Of a stretch of 64,000 nucleotides of DNA, positions 36,030-44,521 are shown piece after piece. Origin of the DNA: Ktedonobacter robiniae (GTDB taxonomy: Bacteria; Chloroflexota; Ktedonobacteria; Ktedonobacterales; Ktedonobacteraceae); NCBI RefSeq assembly GCF_016587375.1, contig NZ_BNJG01000002.1, forward strand, positions 868,001-932,000, in the 5' to 3' direction. Made by a program: the position numbers and the translations under genes. The notes beneath the pieces are model-generated. The model saw nothing but the letters and a program-made list of their open reading frames with translations. It was not told the origin of the DNA and made no database searches. Each line of letters starts with the position of its first letter. Position 1 is the first letter of the stretch.

Positions 36030-37031
36030 CACATATGGAAGGGTGGGCGGCAGGGCAAAGGACGAGAAGCTGGACAATTCCAGGAACGAGACCATGTTTG
36101 CGATCTGCCCTTCCACCACACCCAGCACCATCAGACCAAAGAGCTGATAGCTGTCGGACTGGGCCTCCTGCCGATAGAGACCAAAAGCCGGACTGCCATT
36201 GGCGCGCGTCGGAAGCAGGCGCCAGTGCCTGCCAGGAACACGGATCCTTGTCGAGAGTTCTGTGACGATAGCCACTGGTCCCTGGAACCAGAGAGGAAGC
36301 GGCGGCATGGTGAACCAGGCATCCTCTCGCAGCAGCGCCACGAATCCAGGGATGTCCGCCTGCTCCCAGCACGTCACATAGCGGTCCAGCAGCGATTGCA
36401 ATTGAGAGAGTGGGAGAGCAGTCTCTTTCTCTGAGGGGCTGTTGTGCTCCTGCAACGCGCGTCGGGCCCGCTGCAGACCAGAATTGACGGCAGCGACCGA
36501 GAGGTTGAGCCATTCGGCTACCTCGCTGGCGGGCCATTCCAACACCTCGCGCAAGAGCAGAATAGCCCGCTGCGCTGGCGTTAAGTGTTGTAGCGCCACC
36601 AGAAAAGCCAGGGTGGTCCGTTCGTTCCTCTCCGCTCGATCTTCGGGATCGCTGTGTTGATCGGCGAGCAGGTCATCGGGGAACGGTTCCAGCCAGATTG
36701 GCTCCCGTATTCGTTTCGGGGAGGGACTATTGGAGTCACTCACCGGGTGCAGAGATCGTTGAGGAGCACTCCTGAGCCGATCCAGGCAGAGATTGGTGGC
36801 GATACGGTACAACCAGGCCCGGTATGATGCCGGACTCGTGAGGGTGGTGCGTTTCTCCCAGGCACGTAGCAGGGTTTCTTGCACCAGATCTTCGGCGTCA
36901 TGGAATGAGCCCAGCATCCGATAACAATGCACGAGCAGCTCGCGCCGGTATGCACTCATCAACGCCTCGAACGCCTTCTGATCGCCCGCCTGAGCGGCGA
37001 GCACCAGTGCGGTTTGGGTTGGCGCCTCCAT
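36015..37031 (-). CDS. ECF sigma factor with SnoaL-like C-terminal domain
   Basis: A 338-residue extracytoplasmic-function sigma factor. Region 2 spans about residues 18-85 (FEALMSAYRRELLVHCYRML, DAEDLVQETLLRAWEKR). Region 4 spans about 140-200 (LTPAQRAILLLREVLEWPASEVAEWLNLSVAAVNSGLQRARRAL). A SnoaL/NTF2-like domain of about 130 residues follows (VTCWEQADIPGFVALLREDAWFTMPP, FGLMVLGVVEGQIANMVSFLE). In ECF groups with such a tail no classical anti-sigma factor is used and the tail modulates activity. No anti-sigma gene is adjacent, in agreement. An imperfect palindrome at 37054-37098 lies just upstream and could be part of its control region. Confidence 0.9.
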   Translation of the reverse strand: MEAPTQTALVLAAQAGDQKAFEALMSAYRRELLVHCYRMLGSFHDAEDLVQETLLRAWEKRTTLTSPASYRAWLYRIATNLCLDRLRSAPQRSLHPVSDSNSPSPKRIREPIWLEPFPDDLLADQHSDPEDRAERNERTTLAFLVALQHLTPAQRAILLLREVLEWPASEVAEWLNLSVAAVNSGLQRARRALQEHNSPSEKETALPLSQLQSLLDRYVTCWEQADIPGFVALLREDAWFTMPPLPLWFQGPVAIVTELSTRIRVPGRHWRLLPTRANGSPAFGLYRQEAQSDSYQLFGLMVLGVVEGQIANMVSFLELSSFSSFALPPTLPYVREHI

Positions 37032-37053
37032 TGCAGTCTCTCTCTTCCTCTCG

Positions 37054-37098
37054 TCTGGCGGCCATCTGGTCCCGGTCTGGACCAGGGTTGCCGCCAGA
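37054..37098. promoter_or_regulatory. Inverted repeat upstream of the sigma-factor gene
   Basis: TCTGGCGGCCATCTGGTCC (37054-37072) pairs with 37079-37098 with one bulge. It is 23 bases upstream of the sigma-factor start and could act as operator or leader hairpin. Confidence 0.4.
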
Positions 37099-37330
37099 AG
37101 AAGTATACCTGAGATGGGCCAGAAATGCGACCTTTTTCAGGTATTTCTTGGCGCATTCTCCAAATATCTTGACGAACGTGTTGCGGAATCTGACACGTGA
37201 AGGGAAGTGGAAAACGGCAAGAGCGTTCTTTGCGATGCTACGCCATATTATGAGAGAGGCCGATTCGCTGAACGTGCCTGGCAGCGTGGCAGATTTCCTG
37301 GAGCTACGCAGGCGTGAGCACTCAAGGTTA
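37088..37330 (+). pseudogene. Possible C-terminal remnant of a B12-binding radical SAM protein
   Basis: An open plus-strand segment reads PPEEVYLRWARNATFFRYFL, then a helical stretch ending GSVADFLELRRREHSRL. The PEEVYxRWARN...FFRYF pattern recalls the C-terminal end of cobalamin-binding radical SAM enzymes. There is no start codon with a ribosome-binding site and the rest of the gene is absent, so this would be a relic. Recognition is from memory of the family and is weak. Confidence 0.3.
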
Positions 37331-37337
37331 TGCCTAT

Positions 37338-38525
37338 CTACTCAGAGGGCGAGATTGCGAGCTGGAACGAGCTCAAAGAGCTGTATACCTGCCGCAAGCC
37401 TTGCCTGTGGAGGGCCATGAGGTCCGCCAGGAGAAAGGTGACGAGGAAGGAGCTGGCTCCAATGAGGCTGAAGGCGCACCAGGCTGGCAGAGGGAGGCGT
37501 AGGATATAGTAGGCGCTGATCACAACGATGGGAAAATGCAGCAGGTACCAGTGGAATGAGGCGCTGCTGCTATACTTGAGCAGAGGGCATGTGCGGTTCA
37601 TATATATGCCTCCCAGCGCCAGCATGGCGATGAGGCTGGACCAGAGGGCGATACATTGGGTCGCCTGGTAGAGCATGGAGTTCAGGGTATAGCGAGGTAT
37701 CAGCAATTCGCCGCGTAGGAGTCCCATACACCAGAGGGCCAGGAGCGTGCCGAAGCAGAGCATGCTCAGTGCGAGCGCCTGGCGTCCCTGCTGACGCAGC
37801 ATCTGCTGGATAGAGGAGTTGGCAAAGAGCATATAACCATACATATAGGTAAGCAGCCAGCAGGAGGCATCCGCGAGGCTACAATACTCAGGGAAGGCTG
37901 GAAGCAGGGTCAGCCGCAGAAGCAGGAGAGGGAAGGCCAGAGTTAACAGGCCGCCAGGACAGTTGCCCAGGCACGCGGTCCACGTCTGCCCTCTAGCGCT
38001 CCGTAGCAAGAGGCACAGGGGAAGCGTCAGTAGCGAGAAGCCGAGGAGGTACGCCAGGAACCAGAGATGGTGAATATAGAGAATAATCAGGTATAGCTTT
38101 CCCCTGAGCAGGATCTCGCTTAAGAAGTAGGGATAGAAGGCAAAGAGAGAATCTTGATAACTATTATTGCTTACCATCGTCACATAGGCCTGTAATGGGA
38201 AGAGCAGAACGAAGCCCGACGCAAGTGGCATAAAAAGGCGGGAGAAGCGCTCTCTGACAAACTCGGCTGGCGATTTGCGTTTTAGCGCGAACCAGGTACT
38301 GGCCCCTGCCAGGAGAAAGTAGAGGGCCATACACCATTGAGTGAGCGCGGGCAGGAAGGCCGCGAGCGCATCATTCTGTAATCCTGGCGCGTTGCGGGCC
38401 TGGTAGAGGTCATGAAACATCTCTACACAATGGATCAAGACAACGAACACGAATGCAAGCGTTCTCAGCCAGTCAAAATAGTAGAGTCTTTGTGTTTTCT
38501 GTGCTTCTTTATGTGCAGTATTCAT
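37338..38525 (-). CDS. Membrane acyltransferase (acyltransferase 3 family)
   Basis: A 395-residue integral membrane protein with about ten predicted helices. The family signature RLYYFDWLRTLAFVFVVLIH at the N-terminus contains the essential His after the first helix. The second conserved region is LYIHHLWFLAYLLGF. SASFHWYLLHFPIVV near the end is typical as well. Enzymes of this type acetylate or succinylate extracellular glycans, or act as OpgC-like modifiers. The target is unknown. Monocistronic, with palindromic repeats in its upstream region. Confidence 0.85.
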   Translation of the reverse strand: MNTAHKEAQKTQRLYYFDWLRTLAFVFVVLIHCVEMFHDLYQARNAPGLQNDALAAFLPALTQWCMALYFLLAGASTWFALKRKSPAEFVRERFSRLFMPLASGFVLLFPLQAYVTMVSNNSYQDSLFAFYPYFLSEILLRGKLYLIILYIHHLWFLAYLLGFSLLTLPLCLLLRSARGQTWTACLGNCPGGLLTLAFPLLLLRLTLLPAFPEYCSLADASCWLLTYMYGYMLFANSSIQQMLRQQGRQALALSMLCFGTLLALWCMGLLRGELLIPRYTLNSMLYQATQCIALWSSLIAMLALGGIYMNRTCPLLKYSSSASFHWYLLHFPIVVISAYYILRLPLPAWCAFSLIGASSFLVTFLLADLMALHRQGLRQVYSSLSSFQLAISPSE

Positions 38526-38610
38526 ACTATTACATCTTTCTTTGCAACTACTGCGCTGTTCGGTTTCATTGAAAGGTATTCATGCCGCCTGCGGCGGCAG
38601 AGGAAAGGGA

Positions 38611-38780
38611 GTGCAGAGGGGCTGACGCCCCTCTGCACTCCCCACTTTAGAAATGTGTGCGTTGAAAGGGACGCAGAGGGGCTGACGCCCCTCTGCACTC
38701 CCCACTTTGGAGATGCGTGCGTTGGGCAGAGGGGCTGATGCCCCCCTGTGCACTCCCCACTTTGGAAATGTGTGCGTTGA
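38611..38780. repeat. Three tandem palindromic repeats of about 53-60 bp
   Basis: Copies start at 38613, 38673 and 38726. Each has a hairpin of the form GCAGAGGGGC-TGAC-GCCCCTCTGC (the third is mutated), followed by ACTCCCCACTTTGGAAATG and TGTGCGTTG. They lie between the acyltransferase start and the divergent sensor kinase. Their role is unknown. Confidence 0.8.
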
Positions 38781-38955
38781 GAGGAATAATAGAGGTTAAA
38801 TGTGAACGGGTTATCGCCAAACTGGAGTAAATTTGTGGCCAAAGTGTGTCAATTATGTATTGGGGTAAGAAGGGGCTGTAGACATACTTCTGTAACATCT
38901 TTGCCTTATGCTATACACATTCTCGTAATTTCACACTGTATAGCGAGGTCGTCCA

Positions 38956-40410
38956 ATGCAAGCGCAGGAAACCCTTTCAAGCAGCAATAGAGGCCAGGCA
39001 AAAATATGGCCCACCGCTGCCTATCTTTTACTCTCATTTCCGTCAGGAATACTGTATTTCGTTGTCCTGGTCGTCTTCCTGGCCCTGAGCGTGGGCTTAT
39101 TCATTGTCTGGATTGGCATTCCCATGCTCATTCTGGGGCTGTATCTGAGTTGGCAATTCGCCATCTTCGAGCGCTACCTCGCTATGCGCTGGCTCAATTG
39201 CTACATCTCGCCGCTTACGCTCTCCCGGCAGCCCAAACAGAACTGGCTCCAGTATCTCCGCGCGCGTCTCACCAATAAGATGACCTGGAAGACGCTGGCG
39301 TTTCTCTTGCTCAAATTTCCCCTGGGGATACTCAGTTTTGTCTTCGCTATCCAGGTTCCGATCTTGATGCTGGTACTGGCCTTGATCACGTTCATCCTGG
39401 GTTTCTTCTGCACGCCCATACTCTATTTGATACTCGTGGCCCGCAACGCGCCGCTTGTAATACGCTGGCTCGGACGGAGACCAATCTACCTTAATGGCAT
39501 GAAGGATCTCGTACGTTACGTGTTTACGGGCTTTGGCCTGGTGCTGCTGCCCAGATATATTCTTCTGGGAATGGTCTGGATCTGGCAGCAATTGGGGCGC
39601 GCCTTGTTGGGCATGAACAACCAGGATCTGCGCGTCGCCCAGGCAGAGGAACAGGTGAGACGTGAACAGGCCAAAGCCGAGCGTGCCGAGTTGAGCCGCC
39701 AACAACTTATCGTCAATGTCTCGCATGAGCTACGGACGCCGGTCGCCAGCATACGCGCGCATCTGGAGGTGTTGCTTAAAGCCTGCGCGCAAGAGAACGG
39801 CCTCGTACTCCAGCCCCAGGAGTTGAGTAATTACCTGGGCATCGCGCATCGAGAAACTGTACGCCTCAGCTCTCTGGTTGAGGACCTGCTCTCGCTCTCG
39901 CGTACGGAAGCCGATAAGTTGCGCCTGAATATGGCCTCGGTTCCACCCGGCGAAATAATTGAGGAGGTCTACCAGGCGCTGCTCCCCCTGGCGCGCAAGG
40001 AGCGTATGATTACGCTGGTCCGCTCGCTGCCTGAGAGCTTGCCACGCGTACAGGCCGATCACCAGCGTCTCACTCAGGTCCTGATGAACCTGGTACGCAA
40101 TGCCATCACCTATACACCCGATGGGGGCATTATCTCGATCTCGACGCACCAGGAGCACAGCGATTACCTGGTTATCACGGTCGCGGATACGGGGATGGGC
40201 ATTCCAGCCGATCAACTAACGCAGATTTTCGAGCGTTTCTACCGTACGGATGCATCACGCTCACGCTCCTCAGGCGGCTTTGGCCTGGGCCTCTCGATTG
40301 TCAAAGACCTGGTAGACGCCATGGGAGGGAAGATAACGGTTGAGAGCCAGGACGGAGAGGGAAGTTGCTTCCATATTCATTTGCGGCTCGCCCAGACGAT
40401 AACAATCTAG
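38956..40410 (+). CDS. Membrane sensor histidine kinase with Sensor (DUF) domain
   Basis: A 484-residue kinase. Residues about 20-215 form a membrane sensor domain with two pairs of helices (FVVLVVFLALSVGLFIVWIG, IPMLILGLYLSW and IQVPILMLVLALITFILGFF), like the putative-sensor domain linked to actinobacterial and chloroflexal kinases. A coiled coil follows, then HisKA with His257 in VNVSHELRTPVASIRAH, and HATPase with N-box LMNLVRNAITYT, G1 VADTGMGIP, F-box IFERFYRTD and G2 GFGLGLSIVKDL. It forms a two-component system with the response regulator 171 bases downstream. Confidence 0.9.
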   Translation: MQAQETLSSSNRGQAKIWPTAAYLLLSFPSGILYFVVLVVFLALSVGLFIVWIGIPMLILGLYLSWQFAIFERYLAMRWLNCYISPLTLSRQPKQNWLQYLRARLTNKMTWKTLAFLLLKFPLGILSFVFAIQVPILMLVLALITFILGFFCTPILYLILVARNAPLVIRWLGRRPIYLNGMKDLVRYVFTGFGLVLLPRYILLGMVWIWQQLGRALLGMNNQDLRVAQAEEQVRREQAKAERAELSRQQLIVNVSHELRTPVASIRAHLEVLLKACAQENGLVLQPQELSNYLGIAHRETVRLSSLVEDLLSLSRTEADKLRLNMASVPPGEIIEEVYQALLPLARKERMITLVRSLPESLPRVQADHQRLTQVLMNLVRNAITYTPDGGIISISTHQEHSDYLVITVADTGMGIPADQLTQIFERFYRTDASRSRSSGGFGLGLSIVKDLVDAMGGKITVESQDGEGSCFHIHLRLAQTITI

Positions 40411-40462
40411 CAATAACAACCTGGTGATAACAAACTGGCGATGACAAATTAGCGATAACAAA
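40407..40462. repeat. Four tandem 14-bp repeats
   Basis: Units CTAGCAATAACAAC, CTGGTGATAACAAA, CTGGCGATGACAAA and TTAGCGATAACAAA run without gaps from the stop codon of the kinase gene into the intergenic region before the response regulator. They could be a regulator binding array or a slippage-derived minisatellite. Confidence 0.7.
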
Positions 40463-40581
40463 CAATACCGCAGCAATAAGGCCTGGACGCCAGCCACAAG
40501 CAGCGTGTACACTAAGCATGGGCTTGGGACCAATTCCCATGTCCTTATTTTCCCATGTTGTTGCGAAGGAGAAGTTGTCAC

Positions 40582-41325
40582 ATGGCTCGTGTGCTTGTTG
40601 TTGAGGATGAAGTCGCTATTTGTAACCTGATTTGTGCTGAACTGAGCGCCGAGGGGCATACTGTCTACCAGGCCAATGACGGCCTGCAAGCGCTGACCCT
40701 GGTTGAGCAGCACCAGCCACAGCTTATCATCCTCGACTGGATGTTGCCCGGCCTGGACGGCCTCTCCGTTTGTCGCCGTGTGCGCCTGAACTACCTCATG
40801 CCTATTCTTATGCTCACCGCGCGCAATGAAGAGATCGACCGGATTCTAGGTCTGGAAGTGGGAGCCGACGATTATATTAGCAAGCCTTTCAGTATGCGTG
40901 AGCTTATGGCCCGGGTGCGCGCCATGCTCCGCCGCGTCGATCTGGATCAGCGCCTGGCCCAGACCCTCCAGCAGGCCCGAACAGAACCCCCAGCGGCGCA
41001 AGTATCACCCGCGATAACACCCACACCAGGCCAACCCCCTATCATACGCGGACCATTGGAGATCGACCCTAATGCCCGCATTGCTAAACTTCATGGCGAA
41101 GGTATCATGCTCACGCCCAAGGAATACGAACTGCTGATTTTACTGGCTTCACATCCTGGGCGCGCCTTTAGCCGCGAGTTCCTGCTGCAACAGCTCTGGG
41201 GATACGACTACGATGGCTTTGATCGCACCGTCGATACACACGTCACACGCCTGCGCAAGAAACTCGGCGGCGTAGGAGAAAAAATTGTCACCGTCTGGAG
41301 CGTTGGCTACCGCTTCGTAGAATAG
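40582..41325 (+). CDS. OmpR/PhoB-family response regulator
   Basis: A 247-residue regulator. The receiver domain (residues 1-120) has the acidic pair VVEDE, phospho-acceptor Asp52 in IILDWMLPG, Thr in MLTARNEE and Lys in DDYISKPFS. A long Pro/Ala-rich linker (about 40 residues, with PPAAQVSPAITPTPGQPP) leads to a winged helix (residues about 150-245: LTPKEYELLILLASHPGRAF, then FDRTVDTHVTRLRKKLGG). The start at 40582 follows GAAGGAGAAG. An earlier in-frame start at 40555 has no site. Cognate to the upstream kinase. Confidence 0.92.
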   Translation: MARVLVVEDEVAICNLICAELSAEGHTVYQANDGLQALTLVEQHQPQLIILDWMLPGLDGLSVCRRVRLNYLMPILMLTARNEEIDRILGLEVGADDYISKPFSMRELMARVRAMLRRVDLDQRLAQTLQQARTEPPAAQVSPAITPTPGQPPIIRGPLEIDPNARIAKLHGEGIMLTPKEYELLILLASHPGRAFSREFLLQQLWGYDYDGFDRTVDTHVTRLRKKLGGVGEKIVTVWSVGYRFVE

Positions 41326-41374
41326 AGCCAGGGCTATTTAATTCTCCCCTTAATCTTCCTCTGCAGATGCTCAA

Positions 41375-41520
41375 CCTCTTCAAGGTACTCACATCAGGGA
41401 AGCGCTGTTCGAGCGCTTTCTCCAATGCTTTCAGAATCACCTGCTCTGTGCCTGGCGCGATAGTGACAAATTGGCTCGGGGGTGGAGGTGGGACCAGGTT
41501 GAGAGGAAAGTTGTGGTTGT
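41375..41520 (-). pseudogene. Fragment of a Ser/Thr protein kinase
   Basis: On the minus strand one frame reads LVPPPPPSQFVTIAPGTEQV and then ILKALEKALEQRFPDVSTL. This is the end of the C-lobe of Pkn-type bacterial kinases (substrate-lobe P-rich segment, VEQVILKAL-K, RFPDV). Nothing else of a kinase is present and a stop closes the frame upstream near 41531. A relic of a decayed or truncated kinase gene. Confidence 0.5.
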
Positions 41521-41633
41521 ATTTATACTAAAAAAACAGTGGTGTATGAGCAACACTGTTTGCTTTTCAATCAAAGTTTACCGGTGGTACGTTAGTTATC
41601 CATCGTGACCGCCGAGCCAGAAAGGGAAAACGC

Positions 41634-42134
41634 ATGACTACTACGTTACAGCGACCCGTACGCACGCAACTCACCAATGTTGCTTTCAAGAAGACCGCAA
41701 CCGCCTCCTCCGAGTGGAGCGAAGCATGGAAAGCAGAGTTCGCTCTTGATGGACACCGTGAGGGAGGAGATGGACATGCCTGGGCTCCCAAAAATCGCAA
41801 TGTGTTACCAGCAGATGAACTGACGTGGTGGCAAGTGGACCTTGGTCGTCTCCATCGGATCTGGGAACTCGACCTCACTACGCTCAGTGACCGCGACTAT
41901 CCGCTGAGCCGCTACAACTTCGAAATCCAGGCTTCTGAAGATAGGCAGAATATGAGTCATTATCGCGTACTTGGAAGGGTTGATAGCGTCCACAGCCTCC
42001 CTATAGGAGGGACCCTGACCCTCGCGTTTGATACCCCTGTCTCTGCGCAATACATTCGCGTTGTCAAACTGACGACAGAGGCCAATCCCTATTTTGATAT
42101 GGCGATTGCTGAATTTCGCGTGTGGGCGGAATAA
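41634..42134 (+). CDS. F5/8 type C (discoidin-like) domain protein
   Basis: A 166-residue protein made of one discoidin-fold carbohydrate-binding-like domain. The family features are KKTATASSEWSEAWKAEFAL with the DG-loop (ALDGHREGGDGHAWAP), the strand WWQVDLGRLHRIWELDL, IQASEDRQ, and QYIRVVKLT with the final FDMAIAEFRVWAE. It has no signal peptide or catalytic domain, which is unusual because such domains mostly act outside the cell. Its stop overlaps the ribosome-binding site of the next small gene, so the two are likely co-translated. Confidence 0.75.
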   Translation: MTTTLQRPVRTQLTNVAFKKTATASSEWSEAWKAEFALDGHREGGDGHAWAPKNRNVLPADELTWWQVDLGRLHRIWELDLTTLSDRDYPLSRYNFEIQASEDRQNMSHYRVLGRVDSVHSLPIGGTLTLAFDTPVSAQYIRVVKLTTEANPYFDMAIAEFRVWAE

Positions 42135-42143
42135 GGAGTCACA

Positions 42144-42320
42144 GTGGAAACTTCACATCCAGGTGTGAAGTTTCCACAAAAACGAGCCTCGCCGTTGCTC
42201 CTGCTATTAGGCATCCTGCTAGTTTGCCTCCTGTTCAGGAAACAAAGGGATCAGGAGGCGGAAACAACCCATATCCTGGACCCAAGCCGCCGTTACCCAC
42301 TTCAAGGTAGATCTCTTTAA
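42144..42320 (+). CDS. Small single-span membrane protein (58 residues)
   Basis: GTG start at 42144, five bases after AAGGAG, which itself overlaps the TAA of the discoidin-domain gene. The product has a basic flank (FPQKRAS), one hydrophobic helix (PLLLLLGILLVCLLF) and a charged tail (RKQRDQEAETTHILDPSRRY), so the N-terminus is likely short and the tail cytoplasmic or extracellular by charge. The first 34 bases are a perfect 14-bp hairpin (42144-42157 with 42164-42177), which may limit its translation. No homologue is recognised. It could anchor the discoidin protein to the membrane (inference). Confidence 0.5.
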   Translation: METSHPGVKFPQKRASPLLLLLGILLVCLLFRKQRDQEAETTHILDPSRRYPLQGRSL

Positions 42321-42339
42321 GCAGTTGGTTCTCACGTTC

Positions 42340-42615
42340 TCAAGCGCGGCGCATCTTTACCTCAAGTCCCGCTTTGACCTGCTGCCATTCGTTTTCAATA
42401 ATACTGTAGTAAACTGAGTGGCGATAGGAGCCATCAGGCATAATCCTGTTATTACGCATAGTACCCTCTTTCACCGCTCCCAGACGCTCAATAGCCCGTT
42501 GCGATTGTATATTGGCTTCCCTGATTGCCTCGTATAACGCTGGGGCATGTGCAAGACAAAGTGGCTCCAGAAGCACCTTTTGACCCCTCAAAGTGATAGG
42601 TTCACATCTCATCAT
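42340..42615 (-). pseudogene. GNAT acetyltransferase gene with large internal deletion
   Basis: Ninety-one codons. The first 30 residues (CEPITLRGQKVLLEPLCLAH) match the beginning of RimJ/RimL-type acetyltransferases. From residue 35, NIQSQRAIERLGAVKEGTMR and the following RIMPDGSYRHSVYYSII match their end (motif B onward). The acetyl-CoA-binding middle of about 100 residues is missing without a frameshift, so the product cannot be a working acetyltransferase. Confidence 0.6.
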
Positions 42616-42826
42616 GAGAATTTATTCCTCCTTCTCCCTCGCGCGATTTTCTCCGCCTTTTCCAGGTAAATGAGTATTTTTGCGCGCGTTCCATGCTCTC
42701 TTTTTGCTCAAGCAGCATAGGCGGGAGTTTTTCTGAGTGTACAGGCCGATTGGTGTTGTGACCAGAGCCAATATCTGATATGATCGGCATACCAATTCCT
42801 CATGAGAGACGGAGGGAAGCCCAAAC

Positions 42827-44306
42827 ATGAGCAAGCCACCGTTGGTGGCTTGGCCTTATCTCCTGCCGCTTGATCCGCAGAGGGCAGAGCCGCTCTACCT
42901 GCAACTCTACCATGCGCTCAGGCAGGCTATTCTGCGTGGCCAATTGAGCGCAGGAACACAATTGCCGCCCACACATGTGCTGGCGACTGAACTGGCAGTG
43001 TCGCGTACGACGATCGTGACGGCCTTTGAGCAGCTGATTACCGAAGGATATCTCGAAGCGTGTGTAGGGTCAGGAACGTTTGTGTTATCGACCTTGCCTG
43101 AAGAGATGCTCCAAGTGTCAACCCAACCCCTACCTCTCCCGGGGCGGATGCCTCAAGTGTCACAGCGCAGCCAGCAGGTGATGCCTGTTCCGTTACATTC
43201 CCTGCCCTACACACCGCCAATGAAGGCTTTCCAGCCAGGCTTGCCTGCACTGGATGCCTTCCCTGCTGATGTATGCAGGCTCATTGCACGGCGTTCTCAG
43301 CACTCCTCATTGGAACTGTTTGCCTATGGTGATCCAGCAGGCTACCGTCCTTTACGCGAGGCTATTGCTCACTATCTGACTACCTCGCGAGCAGTATGTT
43401 GTCAGCCTGAACAGGTGTTGATTGTTTCGGGGGCGCAACAGGCCATCGACCTCACCGCTCGTCTTCTTCTCGATGAGGGGGATGTCGTGTGGGTAGAAGA
43501 TCCTGGATATCCTCGCGCGCGAGATTCTCCTGGGAGCTGGGGCCAGGGTCGTTTCCGTTCCACTTGATCACGAAGGGCTCAACCTTCAGGAAGGCATACA
43601 GCTGAGCATGCAGGCACGCCTGGCCTATGTGACTCCATCACATCAGTATCCTATGGGAATCACCATGAGTCTGGCCCGGTGCCTCGCGCTTCTTGAGTGG
43701 GCGCGGACCACCAGAGCATGGATACTAGAGGATGATTATGATAGCGAATTTCGCTATCGCGGGCGTCCTCTGGCCTCTCTGCAAGGTCTGGATACGCATG
43801 GGCGTGTCATCTATATGGGATCATTTAGCAAAAGCCTCTTTCCGGCCCTACGCCTGGGCTATCTGGTGTTACCACCTGAGATCCTGGAGCCCTTTCTTGC
43901 TCTCAGTGCACTTTGCGGGCGCTCCGCCCCCACATTCGAGCAGGCCATTGTGGCGGATTTTATCACAGAAGGCCATTTTCTCCGCCATATCCGGCGGATG
44001 CGGGCGCTATATGCTCAGCGCCAGCAGCTTTTGATTGAGGTGATGCAGCAGGAGCTTGGCGAAACAATAAAACTGGAGGCGCATGAGGCAGGAATGCATA
44101 TCATTGGCTGGCTCCCACAGGGCGTTGATGATCACCTGCTTTCTCAATTGGCTGCTCAGCAAGGAATAGATGTTCTGCCTCTCTCAGCGTGTAGCGAACA
44201 GAAGCCTGAGCGAGCCGGGCTGCTCTTAGGATATGCGGGAGTCAATGAACAGGAAATACGCGAGGGGATCAAGCACCTGGCCAGGGTTGTAAAGGGAATA
44301 ACATAG
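42827..44306 (+). pseudogene. MocR-type (GntR-aminotransferase) regulator, frameshifted
   Basis: Two consecutive frames together encode a full-length MocR/PdxR-like regulator of about 490 residues. The first (42827-43567) has a GntR winged helix (LYLQLYHALRQAILRGQLSA, TELAVSRTTIVTAFEQLITEG) and the start of the aminotransferase-I-like domain up to VVWVEDPGYPRAR. The second (from about 43530 to 44306) continues with EILLGAGARVVSVPLDHEGL and contains the PLP lysine in MGSFSKSLFPALRLGY. The break is in CTCGCGCGCGAG near 43512-43525; loss of one GC dinucleotide explains the shift. It may be a dead gene or a slippage-prone one. A good GGAGGG site precedes the start. Confidence 0.8.
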
Positions 44307-44521
44307 CAAGAGGGGCAAGAGACGGGAACCGCTCGCGGCCCGCCTGCACATCGCTTCAACCGCATTCGGAAGCAGAACTTTATCGAATGCAAGCAGAGAA
44401 GTATCAGCTTTGAGCCTGGCCGCCAGGAGCATGAGACTGAGTGATGGCTGCTGAACACGAAAAGTACGGAAGAGCTATTTTACTGGGTACCTGACAATAA
44501 CGCTACTTAGTTGCCTGGTAT

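Noticed and set aside
36905..37087. Upstream part of the plus-strand frame that contains the radical-SAM-like tail
   Set aside because: It is antisense to the sigma-factor gene and Ser/Arg/Pro-rich in the manner of shadow frames.
38611..38780. CRISPR array
   Set aside because: The repeats are about 53-60 bp, contiguous, and without unique spacers; no cas genes are present.
40407..40462. CRISPR or attachment site
   Set aside because: The 14-bp units are contiguous and start at a stop codon; no integrase is adjacent.
44226..44458. Minus-strand frames in the gap between MocR relic and SHMT-like gene
   Set aside because: One frame looks weakly protein-like (AARLKADTSLLAFDKVL) but has no start signal and overlaps the MocR end; not enough to call.
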